From DAOTXN01 sp034435435 (lineage in GTDB: Bacteria > Chloroflexota > Anaerolineae > S140-20): DNA of 64,000 nt. The stretch lies in the NCBI GenBank assembly GCA_034435435.1, contig DAOTXN010000087.1, positions 1 to 64,000 of the forward strand, given 5' to 3'. The position numbers and the translations under genes were made by a program. The notes below the pieces were generated by a model, which saw nothing but the letters and a program-made list of their open reading frames with translations, was not told the origin of the DNA and ran no database searches. This document shows, piece after piece, positions 16,309-28,116 of this stretch (the first letter of the stretch is position 1; every line of letters begins with the position of its first letter).

Positions 16309-16314
16309 TATAAT
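16309..16314 (+). promoter_or_regulatory. acnA -10 element
   Basis: TATAAT 45 bases before the acnA start; no convincing -35 at 17 bp. Confidence 0.5.
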
Positions 16315-16358
16315 TACGGACGGTATGTTGAGTTGATGAAAACAGAAAGGACATTGAT

Positions 16359-19046
<2,688 letters not shown>

Positions 19047-19058
19047 AACAATGTCCGA

Positions 19059-19099
19059 GTAAAGAAACCCGGTTTTTGAGAAACCGGGTTTCTGTTTAC
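19059..19099. terminator. bidirectional terminator between acnA and the GT gene
   Basis: AGAAACCCGGTTT (19063-19075) pairs with AAACCGGGTTTCT (19081-19093), extended outward by AGTAAA/TTTACT. The right arm contains the TAA stop of the minus-strand gene, so the hairpin serves both convergent genes. Confidence 0.8.
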
Positions 19100-21105
19100 T
19101 GGCCGACGACCACCTCCCCCACTATCACCCCGTCGGCGGCCGGGTTGCCGCTGGCGTCCAGCACCGGCGCGTTGACCACGTCGGGATAGCTGTAGCTGAC
19201 GCCCCACAGCCGGTAGCGCCCCGGCGGCAGGTCCGGCGGCGTGGGGATGGCAAAACGATTCAATACCAGGTCGCCAACGTGCCAGTAGTGCGTGGGGAAC
19301 CAGGCGCCGTCGTTCTGCCCCCACTGCCCTCCCTTCTCGTCCAGCAATTGGACCGAAAAGTGATAATGGGTGCCTGGGGGGGGCAGGTCGCGCACCCACC
19401 AGGCCAGCCACACCTCCAGCGTCTCGCCGGGCGAGGTGTTTTCGGGGAATGCCGACGCAAAATAGGCCACGCCGTTGGCGAGGTTAATGGGTTCGGGGAA
19501 CACGTTCAACCCGGCCACCACATCTTCACGGTCGGGACCGTCGCGGTAAAAGAGGCGGTAGCTCCAGCCGTCGGGCAGGTCCACTGACGGACCAGGGCGC
19601 ACATACTCCATCGCTTCCAAACGCTGCAAAATGGGCATCAGCGGATGCGTCTTGTCGTCGGGTTGAATCGGCCCCAGCACGTACACGGCGCTGGACGTGG
19701 CGGGGACGGGCAGCGCGGCCCGCCCGTCGGCAAAGCGGTGCGGCGTGCGGAACAGCAGAGCCTCGAACACGGTGATGGTCTCGTCGACGCGCAGATCCAC
19801 GCCGGGGGACAGCACGATGATTTCGGCCGGGTCGGCCAGTTTGCGCGCCGCTTGGGCCGCCATGCGCGGGTATTTGAGCGGGATGCCGTGCCCGCCGGTG
19901 GTCGGGTAGCGCTCCATAAACGTAAACAGCCGCCCCACCACCGCCAGTTGCCAGCCGCCCCACACGAGCAGCGCCAATGCGACCAACGGCGCAGCCAGCG
20001 GCGCGGCGCGATGCGCCAGCCCCAGCCGAAAAGCGCGCGCGCGGGCCAGCCCGTCGCTCACCAAAATCCCGACCAGCAGAAACTGCACCGGGTAGAGCAG
20101 GACAAAGTTGTGCGGCTGCACGGTCGCCGTCGAGCGGGTCTGCAAAGCCACCGGGACGAAAAACCAGAGCAATAGCAAAAAGAGCGGGCGGCGGCGCTCC
20201 TGCGGCCCGGTGAGCGCCTGCCACATCGCATATCCAATCGCCACGACCACCAGCCCCATCATCAGCCCATTCAGCCCCCACCCATCGGGCAGGCCGTCGA
20301 GGAAGGTCTGAAAGCGCCCGCCGGTCTGAGCGTGAATGCCTTCGCTGCCGGTGAGCCGCAGGGCATAGTGCAGCGCGTCGAGAGAATAGTGCGCGGTCCC
20401 CCCGCCCAGATAGTCCAAAAAGCCGCGCAGATTGGGCCAGTCGTGGCGTAGCTCGTAAAGTAGATAGGGCGCGAAGGCCAGCCCGAGGATGAGCAACCCC
20501 ACCAGCAACGGGCGCGGGGCCACGCGCCGCCAAAACAGCGCCATCGAGATGAGCAGCATGGGGATAAAGGCCAGCCCCTCCAGTTGCAGGCCGATCAGCG
20601 CGGCCAGGCTGGCCAAGGCGCTCACCAGCGCCCAGGGTCGCCCGCGCACAAAGGTCGCAAAAAGAGAGGCGAAAAAAAGCAGCGTCACCAGCGGCAGGTC
20701 ACGCGGCCAGATTTTGCGCGCATAGACCACCGCCCACGGGCTGAGCGCGAATAAAAAAGCGGCCAACAACCCCACCCCGCGCCCAAAATAGGCCCGACCA
20801 AACAAATAACAGGCCAATACCGCCAGCGCGTTGAGCAGCCCGGCGAACAGGATCGCCGCCAACGGGTCGGGCCACAGGCGCAGAACCAGCGACATCATGT
20901 ACTCGGTCAGCGGCAAGTTGGCCACGCCGATAGACGAGCCGACCCCGATGGCGGGGCGTTGGCCGCGATAGGCGATGTTGAGCGCATCCACGGTCACGTT
21001 GGCCTCGTCCAGCTTGAACTCGGCCAGCGCCGGCCAGCCCATGCGCAGAGTAAAGGCCAGCGCCAGAATGCCGATCAGCGCCCACAACTCCTGATTTTTG
21101 TGCAT
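19096..21105 (-). CDS. polytopic membrane protein, glycosyltransferase-39-like
   Basis: The 669-residue protein has about ten N-terminal membrane segments and a C-terminal beta-rich extracytoplasmic domain. Near the N-terminus FKLDEANVTVDA supplies the acidic residues in the first external loop typical of GT-C (PMT/ArnT-like) lipid-linked sugar transferases, and FGRGVGLLAAFLFALSPWAVVYARKIWPRD is characteristic of that group. The tail (WLAWWVRDLPPPGTHYHFSVQL, PTPPDLPPGRYRLWG) resembles the sugar-binding modules in Chloroflexota proteins of this type. GACAGGGAT precedes the chosen ATG. It follows the upstream gene by 14 bases, so they are probably an operon. Confidence 0.75.
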   Translation of the reverse strand: MHKNQELWALIGILALAFTLRMGWPALAEFKLDEANVTVDALNIAYRGQRPAIGVGSSIGVANLPLTEYMMSLVLRLWPDPLAAILFAGLLNALAVLACYLFGRAYFGRGVGLLAAFLFALSPWAVVYARKIWPRDLPLVTLLFFASLFATFVRGRPWALVSALASLAALIGLQLEGLAFIPMLLISMALFWRRVAPRPLLVGLLILGLAFAPYLLYELRHDWPNLRGFLDYLGGGTAHYSLDALHYALRLTGSEGIHAQTGGRFQTFLDGLPDGWGLNGLMMGLVVVAIGYAMWQALTGPQERRRPLFLLLLWFFVPVALQTRSTATVQPHNFVLLYPVQFLLVGILVSDGLARARAFRLGLAHRAAPLAAPLVALALLVWGGWQLAVVGRLFTFMERYPTTGGHGIPLKYPRMAAQAARKLADPAEIIVLSPGVDLRVDETITVFEALLFRTPHRFADGRAALPVPATSSAVYVLGPIQPDDKTHPLMPILQRLEAMEYVRPGPSVDLPDGWSYRLFYRDGPDREDVVAGLNVFPEPINLANGVAYFASAFPENTSPGETLEVWLAWWVRDLPPPGTHYHFSVQLLDEKGGQWGQNDGAWFPTHYWHVGDLVLNRFAIPTPPDLPPGRYRLWGVSYSYPDVVNAPVLDASGNPAADGVIVGEVVVGQ

Positions 21106-21119
21106 ATCCCTGTCCCTGC

Positions 21120-22301
21120 TCAGTCGGGCCACGATTCTAAAGCGTTAATAGCCTGCTCGATGGCCTGGGCCAGTTGCGGCGGTAGCTCCGGCTGTGCGGC
21201 CTTGAGATCCTCGTGCAGCGCGAGAATCACGGCATAGTCGGCGCGCAGAGGCCCCTCGTATTCCATCGAAGGTTCAAACCTGGCCCGCATTCGCCCTTCC
21301 ACCCGGCCCCAGCCGCGCCGGACCGCGTCCTTTCGCACCAGGTTCAACACCAGCCAACCGGCAGGGTTGGCTTCCTGGCCTTCAAACACGACAAAGACGG
21401 CGTCGTAAAGCGTCAGGAAAGGAACGAATATCCGATGGCGATAATTCTGGTGCGTGAAGCAGATGTAACGCTCGGTCCGGCCCGACCACGCTGCGACCGC
21501 GTCCACGATGCGCGTCTCCAGCTCGCCGGCCGTCGCGGCGGTGGGTGGGCGCGTGCCGGGCGCCAGGATAAAGTCGTATCCTGCGCCAATGGGAAAGCCC
21601 AAAGCGGTCTTGGATGAACGGGTGATTTGCAGCGTGAGGGCCTCCTGGCTCACCAGGCTCAACAGCGCCGTGTAGAAAATCGTATAGGCGTCGTGACCCT
21701 GGACCAGTGTGCTGATGCTGGCCGGATAGCGCAGCGGGCGACGTAGCGAGACAGAGAGCGCGACTGTCTGCGGCGCTGTGGCCGTGAATTCGGTCAGCGG
21801 CAAGCCCAGCAGACTGTGGCGCTGCCAGGTCTGCCCCGTGGTCCGGTGGGACACCGTCCAGCCGCTCGCCAGGAAGCCGAACGCGCCGATGGCCGCCGAG
21901 ATCAGCCCCAGCGCCGCGACGCACAGGCTGGCAGGGAACCAGCGGACCAGGAAGGCCAACCCGCCCCCGGCCAACCCCGCCCCAAGGATCAAGCAGCCCC
22001 AGTTTCTACCGCTGCTGCCCAAGCCCGGCGTGCGCACGACGTGATAGGGGCACGCGCCCGATTCCTGGTCTGGGCAAGCTCGCAGCGCCGGGCCGAGGAC
22101 GCGTCCGCAGCGTTCGCAGCGCAAGGCTTCCGGCTGTGCATTGGCTGTAGGTCGGCGGCCAAAGAACACAGCCTGTTTGACCCGAAACTGGCGCCTTTGC
22201 TCGCGGTCTCGTTGGAGGATGAGCAGAACCACGCCAGTCGCCACCAGCGAAAACGCGCCAATCAGGACAAAGACAAGCACAAGCTCGATGCCGTCATTCA
22301 T
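21120..22301 (-). CDS. membrane protein with zinc ribbon, unknown
   Basis: The 393-residue protein begins with a membrane helix (10-29), a short cytoplasmic part with a four-Cys cluster (CERCGRVLGPALRACPDQESGAC), then two close membrane helices near 100-145 and a long C-terminal domain of about 240 residues. I do not recognise the family. GAGGAAGGTG precedes the ATG. It lies directly upstream of the glycosyltransferase-like gene on the same strand, so a shared envelope function is possible. Confidence 0.7.
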   Translation of the reverse strand: MNDGIELVLVFVLIGAFSLVATGVVLLILQRDREQRRQFRVKQAVFFGRRPTANAQPEALRCERCGRVLGPALRACPDQESGACPYHVVRTPGLGSSGRNWGCLILGAGLAGGGLAFLVRWFPASLCVAALGLISAAIGAFGFLASGWTVSHRTTGQTWQRHSLLGLPLTEFTATAPQTVALSVSLRRPLRYPASISTLVQGHDAYTIFYTALLSLVSQEALTLQITRSSKTALGFPIGAGYDFILAPGTRPPTAATAGELETRIVDAVAAWSGRTERYICFTHQNYRHRIFVPFLTLYDAVFVVFEGQEANPAGWLVLNLVRKDAVRRGWGRVEGRMRARFEPSMEYEGPLRADYAVILALHEDLKAAQPELPPQLAQAIEQAINALESWPD

Positions 22302-22419
22302 GGTTTCACCTTCCTCAGCAGGAGCTGTGTTGACCTTGTGCGATTATAGCTTAATGCGCCTGCTCGCACAAATTGCGGCGCGGGCCGGAGCGGACACAGG
22401 GCGCAGGCGATCCCGTGGA

Positions 22420-22449
22420 TTGGCTTGCATGAACAAAAAGAGGTATAAT
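22420..22449 (+). promoter_or_regulatory. promoter of the DUF3068 gene
   Basis: TTGGCT (22420-22425), an 18-bp spacer and TATAAT (22444-22449), 74 bases before the start codon. Confidence 0.5.
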
Positions 22450-22522
22450 CCATTCACTTCAATAACCGGGTGACGGCGCCCGGATGACCCACACAGCATT
22501 TCAGAGAAAGGAGAAAAGCGCT

Positions 22523-23647
22523 ATGAGTTCCAAGATAACCGGAATAGTCGTTCTTGTTTTGGGCATTGTGCTCATTGCGGCCGGACTGGTCATCAAGTTC
22601 GTGATCCTGCCCGGACAGGCCCAATGGCCCGACGACGTAGACTCGGTCCGCACCTACGATGGTACTCTGGTGGTGATGTTGAATCCCCAAGCGTTGCAAA
22701 GCGGAGATATGGCCAATCTCTTCCTGCGAGACGTTCCCATCACCAACGAACGCCACGTGACTACAGAGGAGGTCAAGGGCAGCAAAGCTATCGTGCGTGA
22801 GATTGCCAAGATGCTGGGGCCGGGCGGCCAAGAGATCATCGGCTCGGACACGTGGTACGCCATCGACCGCAAGTCTATGGACCATCTGGCCCTGGACAAG
22901 GCCGCTGGCTTTAACAACAGTGACAAAATCCTGGCCCGCGAGGGCTTGGTCATCGGCTTTCCCATCGGCACCGAGAAAAAAGATTACCAGGGCTGGAGCG
23001 ACGATTACCAGACCTTGGTCACCGTGAGCTTTGTGCGCACGGAAAAGCACGCCGCCAGTGGTCTGGACACCTACGTGTTTGAGTCCAAGTCGGGAGCCAA
23101 AGAAATCAAGGATCCCGAGCTGCTGGCGACTTTTCCACCGGGCTTGCCCAAGTCGTTGTTCCTGACGCTGGCTGCGGGTCTCGAGCTGCCCCCGGCGTTG
23201 GCCGACTTGAAAGAGCCATTGGGCCTGGTGTTGCAAAACCTGCCCGACCTGGTGCCGCTCAAGTACACGTATGAGTACGAGACCACCTATTGGGTCGAAC
23301 CGACCACCGGCGTGCTGATTGACTATGACAAGCACGAGGTGCGCCAGGCAGCTTTGGCAAAGGATGTCTTGACCCAGGCCGCGCAAGGCGCAGGGCTGCC
23401 TGCAGAGGCGTTGACCAAGCTCGGCCAGGTTTTGACTCTCATGCCTGATCCCTATCCGTTGGCAGCGGTGTTTGAACAGAGCTATCACTCCTCGGATCAA
23501 TCCATCCAGGACGCGGCCAAAGACGCCAAGGATGCCAAGTCTCAACTCACTTTGTTTGGCACGACCATACCCTTTGGCCTGATAGCAGCCGGACTCCTGG
23601 TGGCTATCGTAGGATTGTTCCTAGTGCTGCGGTCTAGGGGAAGTTGA
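22523..23647 (+). CDS. DUF3068 (PorA-like) membrane protein
   Basis: The 374-residue protein has an N-terminal helix (residues 4-26), a large extracytoplasmic domain and a C-terminal membrane helix (about 345-370), the topology of DUF3068 proteins known from actinobacteria, some called PorA-family. Motifs include YDGTLVVMLNP, DTWYAIDRKSMDH, YVFESKSGAKEIKD and TYWVEPTTGVLIDYDKHE. Function in this lineage is unknown. AAAGGAGA precedes the ATG at 22523; the reading from 22484 lacks a ribosome site. Confidence 0.8.
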   Translation: MSSKITGIVVLVLGIVLIAAGLVIKFVILPGQAQWPDDVDSVRTYDGTLVVMLNPQALQSGDMANLFLRDVPITNERHVTTEEVKGSKAIVREIAKMLGPGGQEIIGSDTWYAIDRKSMDHLALDKAAGFNNSDKILAREGLVIGFPIGTEKKDYQGWSDDYQTLVTVSFVRTEKHAASGLDTYVFESKSGAKEIKDPELLATFPPGLPKSLFLTLAAGLELPPALADLKEPLGLVLQNLPDLVPLKYTYEYETTYWVEPTTGVLIDYDKHEVRQAALAKDVLTQAAQGAGLPAEALTKLGQVLTLMPDPYPLAAVFEQSYHSSDQSIQDAAKDAKDAKSQLTLFGTTIPFGLIAAGLLVAIVGLFLVLRSRGS

Positions 23648-23677
23648 ACCCAACACCTTTCAATTAAAGGCAGAACA

Positions 23678-23744
23678 CACCGCTGAGATGCAGAGAGCGC
23701 CGAGAAATATCCTGTATCTCTGCGTTCTCAGCGTCTCGGCGGTG
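23678..23744. repeat. palindromic repeat upstream of the pseudokinase
   Basis: CACCGCTGAGATGCAGAGAG is mirrored by CTCTGCGTTCTCAGCGTCTC plus GGCGGTG, giving an imperfect 67-bp palindrome. It would fold into a long hairpin in the leader of the next gene. Such palindromes are usually multicopy; this is the only copy in the window. Confidence 0.6.
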
Positions 23745-23812
23745 ATGTCTTGGGGTATTCGAGAACCAACGGTGTAGATGCGGCGAGCAATTTTTTATTG
23801 GGGAGACCGGTT

Positions 23813-24772
23813 ATGCCTGCTGTAAGACAAGTGAATCACTATGAACTGACAGAATTGATCGATCAGGGCGAGATATTGAGCGTTTACCGCGCCCGGGATA
23901 CTGAGCTCAACCAACCGGTGATCCTCAAGCTCGTAAATTCGGACGATGCCGGACTCATCGAACGCTTTCGTCGGGAGGCTAAGCCGTGGCTGGGGCTTCA
24001 CCTCCCTCACATGCTGCCCGTGCGTCAAATTCACGCGGGCAGAGATGCATGTTATGTGGTGACCGACGTTCCCGAAGGCCAGTCGTTGGAACAGCGTATC
24101 GCCCGATCCGGGCCGTTGGACATCGACGATGTGTTGTCGGTTGTCTCTCAAGTGGCTGAGGCCCTGGATTATGCTCACAAGCAGGACCTTGTGCATGGCG
24201 ACGTGCGTCCGGCCAACATCTACCTGGCAGGCAAGACCGTAACGTTGGCTAATGTTCGCCTCTTGGAAGCGGTGGGCGCAACGCCGGTTTACATGGCGCC
24301 CGAGCAATTGGATGCCGCCCGCGCTGCGAACGTCGATCAGCGCAGCGACGTCTATGCACTGGGTTGCGTGGTATACGAGATGCTGACCGGCCGGCCTCCG
24401 TTTGAGGGTAGCGCTGAAGAAGTGATCGCGGCGCATCAGACCCAGCGACCGGCGCCGCCGCGTGTTTACAATCCAGACCTGCTGCCAGTATTGGACGCCA
24501 TCTTGCTCAAAGCGTTGGCCAAACCGCCCTCCAGCCGGTATCAAACGGCCGGCGTGCTGACAGCGGCATTGCACGAAGCGGTACAAGATGCACAGACCCG
24601 GCGCATGGCCGGCGGTGAGGTTTTTGATCGTCGCAGCGCCGTGGACACAAAAGCAACCCGCCCCGTTTCGGTGTCGGACGACATTAGACGGGTGCCCGTC
24701 TGGATTTGGATCGGCGCAGGGATTTTACTTGCGGTGATAGTCGCCACCGTTATTTTGCTGGCTACGGGTTAA
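23813..24772 (+). CDS. serine/threonine kinase-like protein, probable pseudokinase
   Basis: The 319-residue protein has a kinase fold (residues 10-275) and a C-terminal membrane helix (295-317). Retained: K39 (PVILKLVN), E55, HGD at 128-130 with D130 and N135, APE at 162-164 and D179. Lost: the glycine-rich loop (IDQGEILSVYRA has one Gly) and the DFG motif, replaced by LANV at 145-148, so the Mg-binding Asp is missing. Catalysis is therefore doubtful and a scaffold or sensor role is more likely. GGGGAGA precedes the ATG. The stop overlaps that of the convergent gene. Confidence 0.8.
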   Translation: MPAVRQVNHYELTELIDQGEILSVYRARDTELNQPVILKLVNSDDAGLIERFRREAKPWLGLHLPHMLPVRQIHAGRDACYVVTDVPEGQSLEQRIARSGPLDIDDVLSVVSQVAEALDYAHKQDLVHGDVRPANIYLAGKTVTLANVRLLEAVGATPVYMAPEQLDAARAANVDQRSDVYALGCVVYEMLTGRPPFEGSAEEVIAAHQTQRPAPPRVYNPDLLPVLDAILLKALAKPPSSRYQTAGVLTAALHEAVQDAQTRRMAGGEVFDRRSAVDTKATRPVSVSDDIRRVPVWIWIGAGILLAVIVATVILLATG

Positions 24773-25848
24773 GGGGGAGTGTAGGCCAGGCAGACCACGT
24801 CGCTCAATAGAGCCGCTGCTGCCAGTTCTCGACCGACGCCACGCCCTGAAATGGTCAGCGGCGAGACGGTGTAGCGGGCCGTATACATAGTCACCAAGCA
24901 CTCTGGCCCCTGGAGCACACCCAATTGACTGATTTTGGGCACGGCGCGCAAGCCCACCCGTCCGCCCCCCGGGTCGATTTCGGCCACATAGCGCAGTACG
25001 CGACCTTCTTCGCGGGCCACCTGGACGCGCCGGGTCAGTGTATCGTTCAGCTCGGAGACCTGCTCCATAAATGAAGCGACCGGCAAGCTGGCTAACTCGG
25101 CCGAACACAATTGTTCAACTTGTACGTCGCGCATCTCCAGCGGCCAACCGGCCAGCCGCCCCATCACCAGAATCTTGCGGGCTGAGTCCTGACCGCTTAA
25201 ATCTTCGCGAGGGTCCGGTTCTGTATAACTCAGCTCAAAAGCCTGATTCAGCGCCGTCGAAAAGGGCACACCCAACTGGAGTTGAGAACAAATATAACCC
25301 ACCGTTCCGCTCAAAGAGCCTTCTATAGAACTGGCGCGATCTCCCGTTTCTAACAAGTCGCGCAAGGTCCGTGTGGCGGGCAACCCAGCTCCCACTGTCG
25401 CCTCGAAACGCACGTGGGGCGTTTCAAAAAAACGCCGGCTCGACGACCATGGCCCCACCAATGCCCGGCTGTTGGCCAGCGCCAATCGGCACCCCTGATC
25501 CAATGCACACTGTAAAATGTGTTCCATCCCGACGGCGGCGGTGGCGTCAATGACGATAGGCGGCTCATCCAGCGCCGGGAGCAAAGTGTGTAGCATGGAC
25601 AAAGTATCTGGATTGCTGTCGACCTGGTGCGCTAACGATTGTCCTGCTTCTTTTGCCTCGACCAAAGTCAATAGGCGTTCATCGCTCGCCTCAGACAGAT
25701 CTAGGAGCATCCCGGTACGGTCGGCCAGTCCTACTACAGCCAGATCCAGATTGCGCTGCTGGGACAACATGGGCTTGATTTTGATCAATTGGCGCAAAAA
25801 CGCGCAACCCACTTGACCGAGACCGTACAAGATGATCGGGACTCGCAT
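24769..25848 (-). CDS. homoserine dehydrogenase-like oxidoreductase
   Basis: The 359 residues contain an N-terminal NAD(P)-binding fold (LYGLGQVGCAFLRQL) and a homoserine dehydrogenase catalytic domain with GSLSGTVGYICSQL and the signature TEPDPREDLSGQDSARK, where the Asp, Glu and Lys that act on homoserine/aspartate semialdehyde are intact. The C-terminal ACT domain is absent, and a short domain with LTISGRGVGRELAAAALL ends the protein as in monofunctional enzymes. It is the third gene of a minus-strand operon with two unknown proteins. Role in Thr/Met synthesis is likely but context gives no support. Confidence 0.85.
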   Translation of the reverse strand: MRVPIILYGLGQVGCAFLRQLIKIKPMLSQQRNLDLAVVGLADRTGMLLDLSEASDERLLTLVEAKEAGQSLAHQVDSNPDTLSMLHTLLPALDEPPIVIDATAAVGMEHILQCALDQGCRLALANSRALVGPWSSSRRFFETPHVRFEATVGAGLPATRTLRDLLETGDRASSIEGSLSGTVGYICSQLQLGVPFSTALNQAFELSYTEPDPREDLSGQDSARKILVMGRLAGWPLEMRDVQVEQLCSAELASLPVASFMEQVSELNDTLTRRVQVAREEGRVLRYVAEIDPGGGRVGLRAVPKISQLGVLQGPECLVTMYTARYTVSPLTISGRGVGRELAAAALLSDVVCLAYTPP

Positions 25849-25857
25849 CGCATTGAC

Positions 25858-26262
25858 CTATGTTTCGCGTAGCCAGGTCCACCAACGTTGGAGCATATCA
25901 ACCAATGCCAGGCGCTCTACTTCTGCCAATCGGTAAGTATCAGATCCAGCGACCGGCTCGGATATTGTGTGAGATGGATCTTTAGGGATGAGGCTTTGGC
26001 AGATGCGCTCCGCCATCGCCAAGCGCCGCTGCAAAGCCTCGCCTAGCGGTTCAATCTGCCGAGTGTGCAGTAACTCGTCGGCCAACTCTCGTTGGCGCTC
26101 CAGCGCCTCGCTTTGCAGTTCACGCTGCACGGAATGGACTGGAAGTGGGTTGACGGTTTTTACTCTTTGTATCTCTCCAAGCGCGTGTAGTCTATCTTGG
26201 AGAAAGACGATTTCGTCAGAGCGCCGATGGATGGCTAAGCGGCCGGGGTTCCTGCTCATCAT
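25858..26262 (-). CDS. helical protein of unknown function
   Basis: The 134-residue, charged, mainly helical protein (ERQRELADELLHTRQIEPLGEALQRRLAMAERICQ) has coiled-coil character and no recognisable domain. The start is one of two adjacent ATG codons with a poor Shine-Dalgarno. It lies 17 bases after the 357-residue gene and nine bases before the homoserine dehydrogenase gene, so it is in the operon. Confidence 0.6.
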   Translation of the reverse strand: MMSRNPGRLAIHRRSDEIVFLQDRLHALGEIQRVKTVNPLPVHSVQRELQSEALERQRELADELLHTRQIEPLGEALQRRLAMAERICQSLIPKDPSHTISEPVAGSDTYRLAEVERLALVDMLQRWWTWLRET

Positions 26263-26279
26263 CGCATCACCGTTTCGGC

Positions 26280-27353
26280 CTACTGGGCCTGGGCATCAGC
26301 GTGCTGCTGCAAATGACTCTGCAGAAAGGAGCGATGAGACTCAACGACCTGAACAAAACTCGAGTCCGCACCCTGAAGCAGGTTGGATAAACTGTTCAAC
26401 ACTTCTTTTCCGAGCTCCACAGACGAACCGTATCCCAATTCCTGCAACATATCGAGAGCATTGCCTCTGATCTGCTCATCTCTTTCTTTGGCCACCGCTG
26501 CCTGCAACAACCTGACCAAAGTGGGCATACCAAAGCACCTGACGAGGAAATCCGCCCCCCAAGTTACGTCGAAAGGGTGGCGCTGGCGAAGGCTGTTCAA
26601 CAATATCACACTGTTCAATCGCCGGCATTGCAGCACCGGGGCCAGATGATAAATGGCGCTCATCACGACACGGGCCACTCTGGGCGGCGAGGGTTTGCCT
26701 GCGATCCGAACTTGCTCGAACAAATTCGATTGGCGAAAGGCCGGCAGGACGTTAATATCGTGTCCGGCCAGTTCAATGAGAGTGGGCACAACGTTAGGCT
26801 CGCCCAGATTGTGTTTCAGGTGCTCCAAAAGAATCTCCAATGGGTCAACCGGGGCGACAGATATAGCGCGCGCCAGCAGCCCGGTGGGCTGGGAGAGCGG
26901 CTGTGGAGGCTCGCCTTCGCTGCGAAAATTTTCTACGATGGTGCTCACCGCCGTGGGTAACAGTGACTTGAGTGTGGCCAATGGAACTGGAGCATCGGGC
27001 AGCGGGATCGCCGAGGGTGGTGTTTGATCGCGCATCGCCCAGCCGCCCAAAGAAAAATCCAGGTGCATCGTGTCGGCGCCCAATACTTGTTGGCCGCGCA
27101 GTGTCGCAACGGCAGCGGGCAGTGCTTCGTAGGGCTGTAGCCAATAATAAGGTGTGCCGTGTGTGCAGATGTGTGTCAGTTGACCTTGCGTCAAGCGCAC
27201 GAGTCCGGCGCCCGCCACGTTTTTATTCTGTCCCAGCCAACCCAAATAGAACTCGCCCCGCAATTTGGAGCGTGGCTTCCACACGACCTCGTCACGGTCG
27301 TCGAGCACGTACCAAAAATCTCCATCCAACGGCTGGGTGCTGGGTAATGGCAT
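26280..27353 (-). CDS. unknown protein, beta N-terminus and helical repeats
   Basis: AGGAG seven bases upstream selects the ATG at 27353 and gives 357 residues. The N-terminal 110 residues look like a compact sheet domain (FWYVLDDRDEVVWKPRSKL, THGTPYYWLQPYEAL). The rest is helical with HEAT-like pairs (LLEHLKHNLGEPNVVPTLIEL, RGNALDMLQELGYGSSVELG). No family recognised. First gene of a three-gene operon; its leader carries a terminator-like hairpin about 85 bases upstream. Confidence 0.65.
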   Translation of the reverse strand: MPLPSTQPLDGDFWYVLDDRDEVVWKPRSKLRGEFYLGWLGQNKNVAGAGLVRLTQGQLTHICTHGTPYYWLQPYEALPAAVATLRGQQVLGADTMHLDFSLGGWAMRDQTPPSAIPLPDAPVPLATLKSLLPTAVSTIVENFRSEGEPPQPLSQPTGLLARAISVAPVDPLEILLEHLKHNLGEPNVVPTLIELAGHDINVLPAFRQSNLFEQVRIAGKPSPPRVARVVMSAIYHLAPVLQCRRLNSVILLNSLRQRHPFDVTWGADFLVRCFGMPTLVRLLQAAVAKERDEQIRGNALDMLQELGYGSSVELGKEVLNSLSNLLQGADSSFVQVVESHRSFLQSHLQQHADAQAQ

Positions 27354-27437
27354 AATCCCACTCCTGGGCGCGTCGGGCGTCACACAAGAAAAGGCTTGTC
27401 TGGCATTGCGATAGGAAAAGCAAACGCCGAATAGACG

Positions 27438-27478
27438 AAAAGGGCCAGGTCTGTCGAATAAACACTGGGCCTGGCCCT
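27438..27478 (-). terminator. leader hairpin with T-run, possible attenuator
   Basis: On the minus strand GGGCCAGG pairs with CCTGGCCC across a 20-base loop, followed by TTTT. It begins about five bases after the likely transcription start of the homoserine dehydrogenase operon, so it could attenuate the operon. Confidence 0.5.
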
Positions 27479-27489
27479 ATCTTTCCTGA

Positions 27490-27518
27490 ATTATAGCACT
27501 TGTTTCTTTCTCTCACAA
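27490..27518 (-). promoter_or_regulatory. promoter of the homoserine dehydrogenase operon
   Basis: On the minus strand TTGTGA (27518-27513), 17 bp, TATAAT (27495-27490). The remaining 326 bases of the divergent gap 27354-27679 hold no gene; a partial palindrome around TCTTAAGA near 27615 precedes the plus-strand gene. Confidence 0.65.
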
Positions 27519-27679
27519 TTGATATTCGTAACCGCTAGAGGGTGCATTTCGTCACCATTTGGCGTTTTTGATACATTTCTAATTTTCCCTTTATTCCCGT
27601 TCAAGGTATATCTCTTAAGATACAGTTGAAAAGGGGGCGTTTTCAAACGTTGTTAACGGTCCTTTTGTAGGAGCAGGCC

Positions 27680-28033
27680 ATGGCAAAGGTGTTGATCATC
27701 ATCCCAGACTCGGAACTGAACGAATATATTGCTTTCGTGTTGCGCGGTCGAGGATACCAGGTGGACGCACAGCGCAAAATCGCGGATGCACTGACGAGCT
27801 TGGCTGGGACTCGTCCCGACTTGCTTATCGTCAGCCAGCGCCATAGCGAGCGTAACCCGCAAGGATTTGATATCCTGCGGAAAACCTATTCCGGTCCGCT
27901 TCTCTTGATCGGCGATGCAATTGGATCCACAGCCGAAGCGCTGGTCCGTTCTGATCTTCTTCCGCTCCCTTTCAACTCAGACGCGCTGCTCAAGCGCGTA
28001 GAAGCGGCCATATCCTCCCGCGTCAATTCTTGA
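27680..28033 (+). CDS. degenerate response-regulator receiver domain
   Basis: The 117-residue protein has the length and alternating pattern of a stand-alone receiver, but the phospho-acceptor Asp is absent (PDLLIVSQR where PDLIILD is expected) and the conserved Lys is Leu (LLPLPFNSDALL). It is thus probably a non-phosphorylated pseudo-receiver acting by protein binding. GGAGCAGG precedes the ATG. The mutY start is 83 bases downstream. Confidence 0.65.
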   Translation: MAKVLIIIPDSELNEYIAFVLRGRGYQVDAQRKIADALTSLAGTRPDLLIVSQRHSERNPQGFDILRKTYSGPLLLIGDAIGSTAEALVRSDLLPLPFNSDALLKRVEAAISSRVNS

Positions 28034-28116
28034 ATCCCAGGCTTGAGCAACGTTTGCCTCTTTTTTGGCTCACCCCTTTGTCTCTCCGCTTCGGCTATGC
28101 TATACTGGCAGTCGGT

